From positions 5,038,764 to 5,102,763 of the forward strand of contig JACDOX010000033.1 in NCBI GenBank assembly GCA_014549065.1: DNA of 64,000 nt, read 5' to 3'. The DNA comes from Cardinalis cardinalis (lineage: Eukaryota; Chordata; Aves; Passeriformes; Cardinalidae). Each line of letters starts with the position of its first letter. Positions within the stretch are counted from its first letter, which is position 1. Positions 41,001 through 55,167 of this stretch are shown here, in pieces. Both the position numbers and the translations under genes were made by a program. Under the pieces are notes generated by a model. That model was not told the origin of the DNA and searched no databases. It saw only the letters and a program-made list of their open reading frames with translations.

Positions 41001-44000
41001 CATTAAGCTTGAATATGCCAAACAAATGTCCCTCTTCATTGTCCCATTATTAGCAACAATATGAGTTCAAAGAACGGAATTACCTGAAACCTGAAAGAAG
41101 GGAAAAAAAGGTACATACCATCATCATGATGGATTGCTGGATCTGGAGAGCAAAGGAGAGGAAAAGAGNAGATGCAACAACAACAAAGATTGTTATGAGG
41201 ACAATTTACTTTCCATATGAAATAAATTAGTTCCAAATAAAAGGTTGCATTTAGAAAATGGATGTTTACTCTGATTTTTGTTACTGTTTAAACACTGCAC
41301 CTGTGTGACTCTCAAAAAAATTAAAAGCAAACCATTTGTTGTTTGTAGATAAGTCTTTGGATTTGATTAAATGCTTTTATTGCCTTTAGTATTTCTTTAA
41401 AATAAACTCATCTTGTTTAAAAACAGTAAAGTCAGAATTTGTGAGTTAAGGTTCTAGACACGGCAGTTCCAGTTTACTTCCAGATGAAAGACACCATAGA
41501 AACAACTAAAACCTAAGTTTTTTCTAAAGAATCTACAACTAACTCATTCTTAGAATTGGTTCACATATGTTATTTACCTAATAGCATACTAGGTCAATAT
41601 AAATAGGGAAAACTTAAAGAATATTTTTTTATTATAACACGCAAATACTCCACAAATATATCAGGGTGACAATGAAGATAATGCATACAACTTTAATACC
41701 ATAAGACAGCTAATTAAACTTCAGTCAGGCCCACTGATAACTCCTCTATCTCGCAATATGGTTGCTCAGATAAGCTTAAGGATAAACAAGTTTGGCACAG
41801 CAACAGATTATCCAGCTGATAGGTCTTTGATTACCAAAGGATTACAAAAAAATAAGCAAGTCTNTGGTTGCTGAGATCAAAAAGAGCTAACCCACTCCTT
41901 TGTAATTAGNGCACGCCTTCAGGATACGTTTGTGCCAACACCACTGAGCTTCTCAAACAGTGCTAAACATCCCACATTTAACATTTTTCAGTTTCACTCC
42001 CCTGTGGGAGGGTACAATTTTTTCTACCTTCTTCATATTTTGTTCATATCAATGGGACTTGCACACTGTGCATGGAACACTGCAGACAGCTTTATGTGAC
42101 CCAGATTTGTCTGAGTAACTTGTGAGAATCTTGCATGCCCCTTTTCTGACTACTCAGATTAAAACTAGACAATACTGAGGTATACATAATAATCCCATAC
42201 TTGTGTACTGTTGAGATCACTACAGAAACTTCACGACAAAGAGCTCCTGTTTCCTGATATTGCTGAATCAAGAAATGCTCATTAAACACTCAGTATGCAC
42301 CTCAGTGGTGTTATAAGAGAGTAAACAGAAAATACATTCTTTTGGCTTATTATTTACACTTGTGTAAAGCATCCTGGTGGTGGTAGTGACAATCTTCAGC
42401 AAAATAATTTGCTGAACTGCACAGTAGCTCTTTCCAAATCCTACCTGTCTTTGTTATGCATCATCTGATGTAAAACTGAGAGCTAAGACAAAATTCAGCA
42501 ACATAAATACAGCAACACAGATACAGCACATCAGTGCAGATGACTGCACTTCAGAGAAAATTTATCATGCACATTATGCCTGAACAGCTCATTCAGGGCA
42601 AAGGAGGACTAGCAGAGGAGGAAATTATTGTATTTTTTCAATAGAAAGTACATTACCACAGTGGGAAAAATCAGAAATATCATCAACTCCTTCCTTTTTT
42701 TAAACCGTGGTTAAGGGAAGAAAACAACATCCTTTGAAACAGTCTTGATAGTCAACTGTTACACAGCTGTTGATTATTTCAGATGGGAGATGAAGGAAAA
42801 ATAATTTCTAAATTTTCTGATCTGTCACTGTCTTTTCTAAAATCTGCNCGAAGCACTCACCACTACTTTCTTTTGCAACAGAAGACATAATTATCTTAGT
42901 TAAAGCATCTTGCTTTTAAAGAAAAAACAATTTCCTTGGCTCCGTACTCTACTGACTGAGCCATGGGCAGCACTGTGTGCATTTGACTTGGCCACTGCTC
43001 TACAGAGCATCAGTGGGTACAANTAGCTAAATTATCTGCTGAAACACAGCAGACCCTTCTATCCTGGGCTCTTCTATAGAGCTTCTAAGTGCTGCATGTA
43101 GGCAGGTGACCTCAGTGCCATTTGTGAGCCTAGGAAGTAGTCCTNCCCTTGTGCACCAGTAGAGGAGAACATCACCTCTTAGCCCGTTATTTTCTCTTTA
43201 AAAATAAAACTTAAAAAAAAAAGCACATAAAGCAAACTCTTTGCACCAAAGTCCTGAGGTGACTGAAGATCCAAAATACTAGTGAACTTAGTAATGGCAA
43301 AAGCTTCCCTCCCATTGCTTAAAACTTAGCATTCCAGCTGTATCAACTACCCTAAATCCTTATGCAGCAGTGAAACATTTTGAAAAGCATTTCTTGGCAT
43401 CTTGCCCTTCAGCACAAGAAAATTTGCATTTTTACAGCATTTCTGCCTGTCAGCACTACGAGATTTTAATGGGTTTTGCAGCTGTGGGGAGAATTGAGAG
43501 CTGGTCAGCGGATTCTTATGGCAGACTGCTGAGAGACAAGTGCCTGAGGGTGCTGAGGCAGGAGAAACCAGCTGACCTGACCAGTCTTCACACTCCAGAG
43601 AAAATTCAAGCAGCACCTTTCACTTCCAATGAGTGTACCAAAACAAAGGCCCTTCCTGATCCATGGGCTCTGAGTAGCAAGGAACATCAAAAGCCTTACT
43701 TTTTTTTCTTGCACCTAACAAAATAAGCAGCTTTCTGTAGGAACTCAAAGAACAAAACCATAGCCAATTGCAACTTCAATTCCCATAAGCTGCACCTAGG
43801 ATATTGGGTTTAAGTCACAGATCCCAGTAACTACTGCAAGCAAGAGAAAATCAGAGAACCACAGGGTCTCAAGTTTCNCCTGGGGATGGGGACAGCAGTG
43901 TGGCTGACTTAAAGGTGCATCTTCAAAGGACATTACTTAAATGTACGAGTGAGGGGCAGTGTGAGAGCTGGCAGCAATGCCAGGAACTAATCAGCACATG

Positions 44001-47000
44001 GAATCTCTCTGGAAGAGCTCCATGCTGAGCCAGAAGGGTATTGCAGTACCAGGAGCTGCCATTCCATAGGGGAGTCACCCAGCATCTGGATGCCCAGTTT
44101 CAAAGCGTGAATGAAGTTCAGGAATCCAAGTGTAAGCAGGGGTTAAACACATTTCCCTCTGCTTAAAGCAGAACAGCACATCTTCACAGTATCTCTTGGT
44201 TAAACACTAATCCTACACATTTCATCCCAAAAGACATCCCTTGGCCAACCCAAGAAGAGTCTGTCTTGTTTCAGTCAGTACACCTTATAAAAGCCTTCTA
44301 ATTGCTGTCACAAAATATAATCCTTCTCAGGTGTAAGAAGAGCTGATATATTTTGATTTCAAGTCTAATAAAACTGGCATCACATAAGCATATTCACTGG
44401 ATTAACTATCTTATGACACAGTCTTCTAATAATTACACCAAAACTAATTAGCCAAAGTCTTGTCTTAACATAATATTTAAAACTGTGAATTCGTTTGATA
44501 TTTGCAGCTCTGTGGCCAACACAGATTTATCCTCCAGACACTCTCAGCCTCCAAATATAGACTGAAGATAGCTCATCTAGGCAGGGAACACACATGTGTG
44601 TGGGAGGCAGTCTGGAAACATTCCAAGGAATGGAGTTTATGCCACTTTCTAAACCACTGGGGGATAGGGAAAGACCACAAGGAGGCCACAAAGCCAAACC
44701 CAAATGCCAAGGTAAAGAAGGAGAGAAGGAAAACGACTTACAGATGTCTGTCAAGGGGAAGGAAAATAAATTTTAAAAAGCACAAGAAATAAGAAAGCAA
44801 AGAGGAAGCATCTTTNTTGCATGACAAGATTCAATCAGTGTGTAAGCCACGAAAAATGAAATACACAGAAGCAGTAAGATGAACTACTTCAAGTGAGAGT
44901 TTGTAGATTAAGTATTAACAATTTAACACACCACCATTCATTATTCAAAACATCCACACTCACATGAAAGTTCTTGAAATCCAGCTGGCTTCTCAGGTTT
45001 GATGTTAATGAGAGGAATGGTATTCCCTGCATTAAGGCCTGCCAGTATCCTGCCTATGTGACAGCCACAGTGCCTGTCGTTTTCATAACATCAAGGTGAT
45101 ACATCACTCAGCGCTTAAAAAAAAAATTAAGACCTCACCCTTGTAAAAAGCAGATCTGTAGCTCACATTATCACATCATAGACAGCTAGGTGCTACATTG
45201 AAGGATAAACTACAAAAACATGAGCATCCTGAGGATCTGAGGTGAATTGAAATGAAAAAAGATAAGGTACATTTCGCAAAACTTTTACCAAAAAAAAAGA
45301 AACAGTGACCCAATTCTGTTGAATTTAGAATAAGAAATCTATCTGTCATGTCTGTTTATTATCTAGAATGTCATATATACCATTAACCAAGAGGCACTAC
45401 ATCATTTAGTTTTCTCTGTTCACTACCATACAGTAATTGAAGATCTCCAGGATATGCTTATCAAAAAACCCACACAACTGCATAATCTACATCTTTCAAA
45501 AGTTTACGTTTAATCTTTAGACATAAAAGGACAAGGACATCATCAGAACAGAAACTTTTTTTAACCCCTAGTTTTAGTTACCAAACACACTATTTTACCC
45601 CTGCCACTTTCTTCTTAGTTTTGAGAAAGGACCAGACAATTTCCATTTTATTTAATCTCTTTTTGCCCATTAGATTTCTGACTCCTTACCAGGAATAGGA
45701 AAGGCTGGCCTAGTTTTATTCCTGTACTTCTAAATATCTTCAGTCTGATGCCACAGTTCTAACACATCCTCAGTTTATACACAAAACCCCCCTTGTACTA
45801 CCAAGTTTGTTTTCTCAGCATCTTATTAGCTCTTAATTCTGAGCTGATGTTTTCAAGATTCACTATCTACAAATGTTATAGAAAAAGTCTTCCAAATACA
45901 GTTACATACAGCAGTTTGGCCCATGCGAAGTGCCTGTTTCCTGACTCCAGGCAATGCCCCTAAATGGTAGCCAGGGAAGCTCTGTCCCTCTGTCCCCAGC
46001 CCACCGCAGGAAGCCTCCTTCCTGACAGAGATGAGGACAGCAATGCTGCCCTCCTTAGGTGAAGCCACTCTTGCCCCTGTCATGCCTAAGGAAATCCAGC
46101 TGCACACTTCAGGGAACANGCTGCTTATGCATCAGTCAGGAATCAGGAGCTGAGCTGTCCCAGCACAACAGCAAGTGCTCACTTGGTACCTGTTTTGTCA
46201 CTGAGAAAAAATCTCAGCCTCTCTCCTTTGTTTGTAATGTGTTTAAGTCTTGAGTAAATACCATTATCACAACTTTCAAATTATGTAAAACTCAACAGCT
46301 GAGGTATTCAGTCAGTCCTGTACAAAGCCATATAGCAGCCACGTTATGCCTATTTAGCTCTTTAAAGCAGCAGCTCATTCACTGTTCACCCATCTGTAAA
46401 ACACACTAAAATATCCTAACATAACAACTTTAAATAGTACCTCAGAAGAACAACAAATATTGCATAAATGGCCCTCTCATATACATTAATTAGTTAACCA
46501 GATGTTTTTATTTTATTTCTACATTCAGTTTGTAACTATGTTCATATTAAACCTTTTTAAAAGGCTTGAATACGCCAAATTATTACAGGCTTTTTTTTTT
46601 TAAATAACAGAATTTATGTTGCCTTTTTATTTCCTTCCATACACCTCTGATCTTCTCATATGGACACTTTGTAACTGTAAAGAGCAACACTAATTTGGGC
46701 TGAATAATCACATATCTATACACAAGAAGTGGGAATTTGATTGCTANTATTTTTCTTTCGGCCCATGCATCTTTCTAAAAGGCCCTGATTATCTTGGTAT
46801 GACTTGGAATGGATAAATGTGTTAGCTTATGGTTGCAGAAACCAATCAAGAATCAAAATATTATTTTTCCTCATAAATAAGCATGATTTTATGGTGTTAA
46901 TAATTGAATGAGAAATTTCTAAGTAAGAGCTCTCTTATCCAGAATAGAAATTAAATTATATTCTATGATGTTGGCATTTACACAATCCAACAATACCTTA

Positions 47001-47319
47001 AACTTAATTAATGCCCTTCCTGTCGAGCAAGAACAAACAAAACTGCTTTGCAAAACAACGAAGGAAAATTGAAGGTAAAAACTTTAGTCAGCAACTATTT
47101 GAAATCAGCACTGCAAATTCAGCAGATATAGTCAAGGTAGGAACAGTAATAAAAATCCACAGATGAAAAGAATAAAGTACCTAAAGTATCCATTCCCAAA
47201 GGACACTGCAGTGCTCAAATTACAGAGGCAAGAATCTATGGAAACGTTCCAGGTCACCTTAGGAGTACTAAGATAGGTTTAACTATTGTCAGATGGTTTT
47301 ATGTGGTATCTACTTGTAT

Positions 47320-47395
47320 TTCTCTTTTGTTGTTGTCGGTTTAATTTTGGTTTTGGTTGTGGGGTTTGTTTGTTTGTGTGGGTTTTTTTACTGGT
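47320..47395. repeat. G/T-rich low-complexity stretch
   Basis: About 75 bases almost free of A and C on the plus strand, including ggttttggttgtgggg and gtttgtttgtttgtgtgggt. A mirror-type A/C-rich run (acaaaaacaaacaaccaaac) lies downstream at 47588-47610. Confidence 0.8.
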
Positions 47396-48016
47396 TAAGG
47401 TCCATCTAGAATTGCATCTGATTAGAAATGTATCTTTAAAACTTGTTGCATTCAAGTTAAAACTGTGGGGGGGAGAAAAAAGGAAAATTGATGAGTACAT
47501 TTCTGGCCAAGATGAACAGAGTCAGGAACCTTTTCCCCTAACAGACACAAGCTATCTTTGGTGTTTTAATACACCAAAGGAAAAAAAAAACAAAAACAAA
47601 CAACCAAACACCTCTTTAGGTCTTAATAGAAAGCATTAACTGACTTACTGGTATTTACCCCATGGAATACATTTTAACAGCAAAATCCTGACTGTCAAGA
47701 AAGGCCTGAAAACATAAAACCCCCCTCAAATATCAGAAGAACATTTTTCTCTGGAAATTCTACCATGCGTACCCAGCCAGAGCAGTACCTCTGACACAGG
47801 ATCAGTTGGCTTCCCATTTTAGGTATTTGCGTGACTCTTCCCAAAAGAAAATTGAAAAATTCACTGTTGTCTCCTCTCTAGTCAGTCCTGAAGAAGTCTT
47901 TTCACATAGAAACAGATGTGCCACTAGGGAAAATAACAGATTGCCTGTTGTCATACAGAGGTTACACCTCAGCTTTCCCACACCATTCCCCAAAGCTGCT
48001 GTAGTGATGGATTGCC

Positions 48017-48052
48017 TCCAGTTTTGGCAGCCTGTCTTGGTCCAAAACTGGA
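48017..48052. repeat. 11-bp inverted repeat
   Basis: tccagttttgg at 48017-48027 pairs perfectly with ccaaaactgga at 48042-48052 across a 14-base loop. Confidence 0.85.
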
Positions 48053-49107
48053 AGGTCTATGGGGATATCTTTGAGGAGGCTCACATGGATTTATGAAACA
48101 CAGCAGATGGGGCAGCTCTTGCAGTCTGTCACTGCCCCAGTGGCTGCATCTGTCAGGAGACACTTCCACTAGNCCAGCACTTCAGCCTCCACTGGCCCAA
48201 ATACATCCCCTCAAGTATCCTCTAATGCATTTATTGAACCATACTCTCCACCAGCATCTGCAATGAACTGTAAAACATGCATTGCCAAGCTGATAAAAGT
48301 GACCCAAAACTGGCTGAGAAAAGGACTAGGGTTTCTGAGAGTGTTTGAACAAAATCCAAATCCTGGCTGCCTGCCTGATGCTGGTGACACATTCATCTTG
48401 CCTTGAAGTGTCATGATCAGTAATGAAGCTTATGCATGTCCATATTTTGCTAAAATACTGGTAAAAGTGCATTTCTCTCCAATATTCTCCAATATTTCTC
48501 TTTCTTCAGCCAGTAGAAGAGTTCTAAAAATTATTCTTATTCAAGCCCAGCTATCGAGGAGCTATTTCATAAATAACAACAAAGAAATTTTTCAAAAATC
48601 ACTTTATTTCTCCAACAGGTTCTTTAAAGAAATATTTTGATAAATCAGTGAAAGTCAATTAATTCTATATCTGCCAAACTGACAGAAGATACCAGATACC
48701 ATATGTAGTCACATATATGAGTGTCACAAGAGTTACAATCAGATCTAGAGTAAAAAGTCAAAGCCAATACTTCCAATATGCTATCAAAGATCCATCAAAA
48801 GTTTAGTCTGAGGCAAGATGAATCCTCCCCCTAATGTCAGAAGGCATGCAAATCACTGATGGTGCTCAGAAGAGCCATTTCAATGCTTAGTATGTAAAGA
48901 AAGCAGCTTTAAACCTACCACATTGTGATGCTGTCAGTCATAAGAGCTCTCAGCTGTATAATAATTTTGAAATAATCTTATTTGGAAAGGACTGGTCATT
49001 AAATAGAGAACAAATGACAGATCTGCATCTGGCACATGCCAAAGCTGGTTTTGTGCATTATTATTTTTTTTTTCAGCCTGGTTGACAGGAAGCAAAATAA
49101 TTACGGG

Positions 49108-49136
49108 AAAAAAACAAAAAAACAAAAAAACAAACC
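49108..49136. repeat. (A7C)n A-rich simple repeat
   Basis: Three consecutive units of a7c type (aaaaaaacaaaaaaac) followed by aaac. Confidence 0.9.
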
Positions 49137-51324
49137 CTAAAACATAAAATGAAAAAATACTAATGGTAATGAAACATTTCTCCAGTGCATTTTTTACCTT
49201 TGGTCAAGACAATTGGATGTGGGTAAATTGAATAAAGGAAGCAAACTCATACCTTCCTGATTAACACAGGCGATTGACATCTTGCAGCCTTGCAACATTC
49301 AAGAGCAACCTGTATCTGAAGTGTTACTCACAACAATGCTCTGACTAACTAGAGAGACCTGGACATGTGGACACCATACCAGAGACCACTGAGAGGTGAC
49401 TCTGGCTCCACCTAGATTTCACCCACATGTTCAGAGGAAAACAAACCAGGAAGAAAATCTTTCGGACTAACTAAAAAACATTTTCCCAAAAGCTGTCTTT
49501 CTGTATATGTAAAGAGCATCTGGAAAAACCAGCCCTAACAAACCATGACCAGCAGCCCTCCCTGACGCCTCCCAGCAGGGCATTAACGCCAGGAGCTGCT
49601 GCCCTTGGCGTGCAACCTCGGGCCACCACAGCAAAGTGAGCTGCANGTGGCTGAACAGCAGTGCCAGCTGAAGCCCACCAGGCCCACCCGCTCTGCACAA
49701 GGCTTTGGGCTTCAGCAGGCACCACACCTGCTCCCCCTTGAACGTGACACCGCCATGGTGCTTGGAAAGACAGGCTCAGCCTCCTACTCAGAAGGTCACA
49801 GAAATCATCCAGCACGATATACTTGCACTCCTGATGAGTATCAAATCATGCTAGCCCAGAGGACACTCACAGTGCTGCCCCAGGATTAGCTGCAGAACCC
49901 AATACATCTAATGTAACCTGACAGGATAATAAGTATCTTTTTCATATTCTGCTCCGAGGGTGGAGAAGCAATTAAAAATAAATGGTGTCACTGGAACAGG
50001 TGCTTGCTAGGATCTGATGCAAAGTCAGCTCCGGCTGAACGAACAAGTCACCCTGAAATGGAGCATGAATTCAGACAGACTCCACTACAATTTTTAGCTA
50101 CTTTTAATGCCTTTCCCACAAGCAAAAGGAAGAATGACTTATCAGGGAGCTTTATTAAGCTGGGTGGCTATTCTTACCAGGCAGAATAAAAACTTCTCTG
50201 AAATGTCATAAATCGGTTTTCAAGATCATGAGAACGACCAGTAATTTTAGATTTAATAACCCTGTTTAGTATAGCCTTACAATCTGGTATAGAAAATGAC
50301 CTCAGAAATCTTTTGAGTTCTGCTCCGATGAAGTAATTTCAGTCTTCTGAAGACATTAAGGTGAAAAGAGAAAAGAACAAATTAAGCTGAGAAGGGAGAA
50401 AGAGAGGAAAAAAATTTAAAAAGATTTAATCACAGAGAAGCTCCAGCAAACTACACAGGAGATAGGATACTGTAACACATGAATTACTCCTTCATCCCAC
50501 CTGCATTATCTAGGAACCCTAAAGTAATTGGAATTTGATTTCTATTAGCTTGGAACATTTTCTCTGGTATCAATTCACAAATTGTAAGTCATAAAAGGAG
50601 AAATAAACACATACTTTAAAAGGTAACTTCCAAGAACACAAAATATGTTAAACTCTGTTTTACATCCTATAAAACACACATCATGGCAGAAAAAGCTGTC
50701 TTAAGGAGACTCTAAAGCCCTCTGTCCTAAACTCCACAGAAAATAACTCTATTTAACAGAACAAAGAATAGGAAAAATAATAGGTTTGTGTGTTTGAATA
50801 AAATGAGTGGAAGCCAGACTATTTGATATAATGTAACTAACCATTAACTATCTACTGGGAGTAATGCAGGGAGAAAAAGATCTACACAATAATGAGTTTT
50901 GTCACTAATTTTTTTATCTGTGAAGACACTCTCTACAGCTGAAAGTAAATGCAAAATAATAAAAAAAAATCCTTTGTTTTTTGTATTTTGTGCTGAAACA
51001 CAGGAAAAAAATTGTACTCTGTACAGATANTGTACTGTTAATACACTATCTTTTCCATTGAAATGCATTTCAAAAAATGAAAAATTAAACGTAGGAAAAG
51101 TAGAACTTCTTGTGCAAGTTTTTGATTTCCTTCCCTGGCTTCAGATGTTGAATGGACTTAGAGGAGGTACACCAGGGCTTTGCAGTGCCCAGCCATAAAA
51201 CTTCAATTGAAAGACTATTCNTTCTTTGGGTGCAAAAATAAAAATTACTACAAGTAGAGATCATCTGAAAAACTAGGAGGTTTTATAGCTCATTCCCTGT
51301 ATCACCCAAAACCAAGAAGAAAAC

Positions 51325-52220
51325 AGTTAGAACTGTTAAGGTTGGAAAATTAGAATTGTTAAGGTTGGAAAAGATCTTAAAATCATAAAGTCAAACCATT
51401 AAACCAGCACCATTCTTAACCTTGTTCACCATTAACCACATCCCTGAGCCCTTATTTATATCTCTTTTAGATACCTGCAGGGATGATGATTCTACCACAN
51501 TCCTGAGCAACTTGTTTCAATGCTTCATAACCCTTTCGGTGAAGAAATAGTTTTTAATATCCCACATGAACCTCCCCTAACACAACCTAAAGCCATTTCC
51601 TCTACCACTTGCCGTGTGGGAGCAGAGACTGACCCTTACCTGGCTACAGCCTGTTTCAGGTGGCTGAAGAGAGCAATAAGGTCAGCCCTGAGCCTCCNAT
51701 TCTCCAGCCTAAGCAACCCCAGCTCCCTCAGCCATTCCTCACAAGACTTGGTGCTCCACTCCCTTCACCAGCTCTGTTGCCCTCCTCTGGACCCTCTCCA
51801 GTACCTCAATGTCCTTGTTGCAGTGAGAGGCCCAGAACTGGACACAGCACTTGAGATGTGGCCTCACCAGTGCAGGGGGACAATCCCTGCCCTGGTCCTG
51901 CTGGCCACACTAATGCTGGTACAGGCCAGGATGCCACCAGCCTCCTTGGCCCCCTGGGCACACCCTGGCTCATGTTCAGCTGCTGTAAAGCAGCACTCCC
52001 AGNTCCCTTTCTGCTGGGCAGCTTTCCAGCCACTCTGCCCCAGCCTGCAGNGCTGCAAGGGGTTGTTGTGANCCAAGGGCAGGACCCAGCACTTTGCCTT
52101 AGTGAACATCATGCCTTTGGCCTTGGCCCATTGATCCAGCCTCTCCAGATTCCTCTGCAGAGCCTCCAGAAGATCAACACTCCTGCTCAAATCGGTGTGT
52201 CTGCAAACTGACTGAGGGTA
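51325..52220 (-). mobile_element. CR1 LINE, 3' portion (longest copy in window)
   Basis: About 0.9 kb of a CR1 retrotransposon is inserted with its 3' end on the left. Characteristic avian CR1 segments (seen here as reverse complement) occur in the expected order. They are the terminal ggttggaaaagatc, the ccctttcggtgaagaaat block, cctcccctaacacaacc, gagagcaataaggtcagccc, ctccagcctaagcaacccc, ccctcctctggaccctctcc, gtggcctcaccagtgcaggg and ggcccattgatccagcctc. The 5' side is truncated near 52220, which is usual for CR1. The extreme 3' end carries a 23-bp tandem duplication (copies starting at 51329 and 51352). Divergence looks moderate, so this is younger than the copies at 3.3, 60.6 and 62-63 kb. 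Open frames here on both strands are CR1-derived noise. Confidence 0.95.
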
Positions 52221-55167
52221 GACTTGATGCTCTAGTCCGTCATGTTGACAGAAAGCATTTTTATGCCAAGTGGAGTAGTTGTTTTGTAAATAGAAATCTT
52301 CAGTTGCTCTTTAACAGGCTTTTCAAAATCTGAGCATCTTGTTCGGTTTAGACATTTAACTATTATGCTTGTCATAGTTTGTTTATTAAATAGAAACCAG
52401 TCAATATAAACCTTGCTATGTTCAGAACCCACGCAGCACACAGAAAATCTCCTCCACAATAAGCCAGGGGCAAAGCACTTCCAAGGTAAATGACTGTAAG
52501 CATGTGCAGCAGTATGCTTATTTAACAGTGCTGCAAAACCCTACTTAGGGAAATAGCAGAGTAGTTGAAAGAAAGATTTATAAAGCAACAGAAAAAAATC
52601 AATTGTGGGCCCTCTTTCACAACCAGAGAATAATCATCTAATGAAATTGAAAGCAATGCATGCANCACACAGTAATTGTTCAATATAAGTAATTATTGTA
52701 TGCAACTAGATTTAATCTCTAAAATTCAGTGTTGCAGGGTACTGTTGAATTCTAAAGCTCTGCATGTCAACAGGAAGATTCAGCTCCTCTCCAGGATACC
52801 AATCCTTATCCAAAACAATCCAAACAATACCTAAAGAAATCACAAACACTGCTCAGGTATCATGGCCTACTTGTTATAGGGCAGCACTGGTCAAAGCCTC
52901 CCTACAACCAAGAAGTGAACTAAATAGGCTTTACCACTCCTGTCATAAACAACAGCAAATTCTTCCTACACAAATCCAAACANAAAAGAGCAAGTGCCTT
53001 CATTATACATAACTCTGAGGAGAACAGAAATTACCAAACCAGCATCACTGGAACAGAATGCAAGACAGAATCTGCCTTGAAAACACACACAAACAGAAAG
53101 CAAAAAATCCTTCCAATCATCATCAGAGTAAGGCAATATTGAAAAAAAAATATTACAACAGTTTTAGTTTTAGCTTGGTAAGCATGGAAAGTAGCTACCA
53201 TTGCTTCCCTTTTTTCCTAGTTCTGTAGTCCCTCTCAAGAGGCAGGGCCAAACCCACAGCCAGAGGCAGGAGCTGTGCCAGCTGCTACCACTGCTTCAAT
53301 GGATATTGGAAAGGCCAGTGAGACAAGGACAACTAAGGGCATGTGCAAACTCTGTAGGATCCCTAGCATGGCTATCAGCACCCACAAGCAGGAGAAGAGG
53401 CTCAAGTTGAGCCTTGAACAGCTCAAGTTACCATTAACAAATCAAAACAACCTTGGTTCAAATAGTTCGGATAGCAGAGACAATCTCTTAATAGTTGTAA
53501 TTTATTCTGTTTCCCAAATTGCCATTTTTAGAGTTTATCAGTCAATTCCAACAAAGTCAAGTAAGTCTTAACTGACATAGAGTTACATCAGAGGCTAGCC
53601 AAGATTTATTCACAATAGATCAGCCATTAAAATGTACTATTTTCAAATTACAATAATCTAATTTTATAGATTCAGTGTCTAATGGACCCACAGCAAGACA
53701 GGCAACATTCCCAGACTGCTAAGCATATCCTCTTAACCAGTCTCATCTATCAGGGCNGCCGAACAACATTACTGTGGATGTCTCAAGAGAATAATTTCCA
53801 TCACATACCGAGCACAAACTGCAGAGCCTCAACTTTTCATAGGCACTGCTACTTTTTTTCCCTCTAATTTCAATCAGTTGACATTCCTTTTAATAGGGTA
53901 GGTAGCATCAATCTCTCCAGTAATCAGAGAAGATAAGCAAAAAAGCTTGATTTCCCATTCCTTGACTTATTTTTGTTACAAAGCCCCCAAGAGAAATAAA
54001 TANATCAATAAGGAGTAAGGTCATTTTGGGAACATAACCAGTAAGTATTCCCCATGTAATTAAGGAATGGTTTATAGAAGGGGAGCCTCATGATGAATTA
54101 CAAGCAGATCAGAAAAGCTGCATTTGTGTTCCTGAACAGCCCAATCACAANAACAAAGAGAGATGTCAGCTCTACTGGAAAACACCACTTGCAAAAGCTC
54201 TAGATTCTAAAAAATCTTCTTATGTTCTCTTTAAAATTCTATTTTTTCACACAAGCTCCAAAACTTTCTAGCCANAGAACTTTTCTAGACCACAGTTCTA
54301 TTTCAGGTGTTTTTTCCTTTAAAACAAAAAACACAGATATTAAATTTTCCAAAGAAAACAGCCATTAAAAAGCATCAGCAAAGTTCTTCTCACACCCACA
54401 GCATCCTTTCCCATCAACATTCTTCACAAATTCAATCAGTTAAAACCAAAAAAAGAGTTACAGGCTCAAGCATATAAACTTATATTTGACAAACATTTCA
54501 CTATAAAAAAGTTTAAAAATCATCTATTACCATTCTGTCTCAGCACATCCTGCAAATGTAAGCACCTCTTCCTGAATGTCAGGGAAAGTACTCACACAGC
54601 AGAAATGTAAGAATTCAGGAACTCTTGTCTTATTAAAAGTGCTTAGCCCAAGTACTAAATATATGCCACTGGCAGCAATTGATTTGAGACACTTCAGCTA
54701 ATGTGACACTTCTGTGATGTATTTAACACATGAAGGACCCCAGTTTCATGGTGTAGAGAAGGACTCAATGTTAGCAGGTAGCAGCTGCCAGCACTTGGAT
54801 ACTGTTANTAGAACTGGTTTCGGCAGTTTGTACGCACAGCATTTATCTGCCTTCTGGTTCAGGCATTAGTACTAGACCACGCACTTGGATCACTCTGTGA
54901 AAGNCACCTTAAAATAGAGCTGGGCTCTGGGCTCACTTTTAGCCCTGTAAACGCAGAGCAGCTTAATTGACTCTTATGTTTAAAGTCAAGGGGCTGAATT
55001 TGTCTCAGGCTCCTCTAACACAATCCAGGAGGGGACAAGAATGACACACGTGAACCAACAGAACAACGAGCAAAGGTAAGTATTCTTNGGAAAAGCAGAT
55101 TGCTGTAACCCATAAAAACAGACAGAAGAAATCAATCTCTCACATGGAAAAAAATTAATATCCTTGT

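Noticed and set aside
43370..43726. 118-codon plus-strand frame
   Set aside because: No domain, no signal of splicing, and an overlapping open frame on the other strand.
51520..52211. Overlapping open frames of 183, 117 and 108 codons on both strands
   Set aside because: All fall within the reverse-oriented CR1 3' region, which is GC-rich and non-coding in these frames.
53201..53571. Frames of 69 and 98 codons, considered as a processed pseudogene
   Set aside because: The two frames differ, there is no poly(A) tail or target duplication, and no parent gene was recognised.
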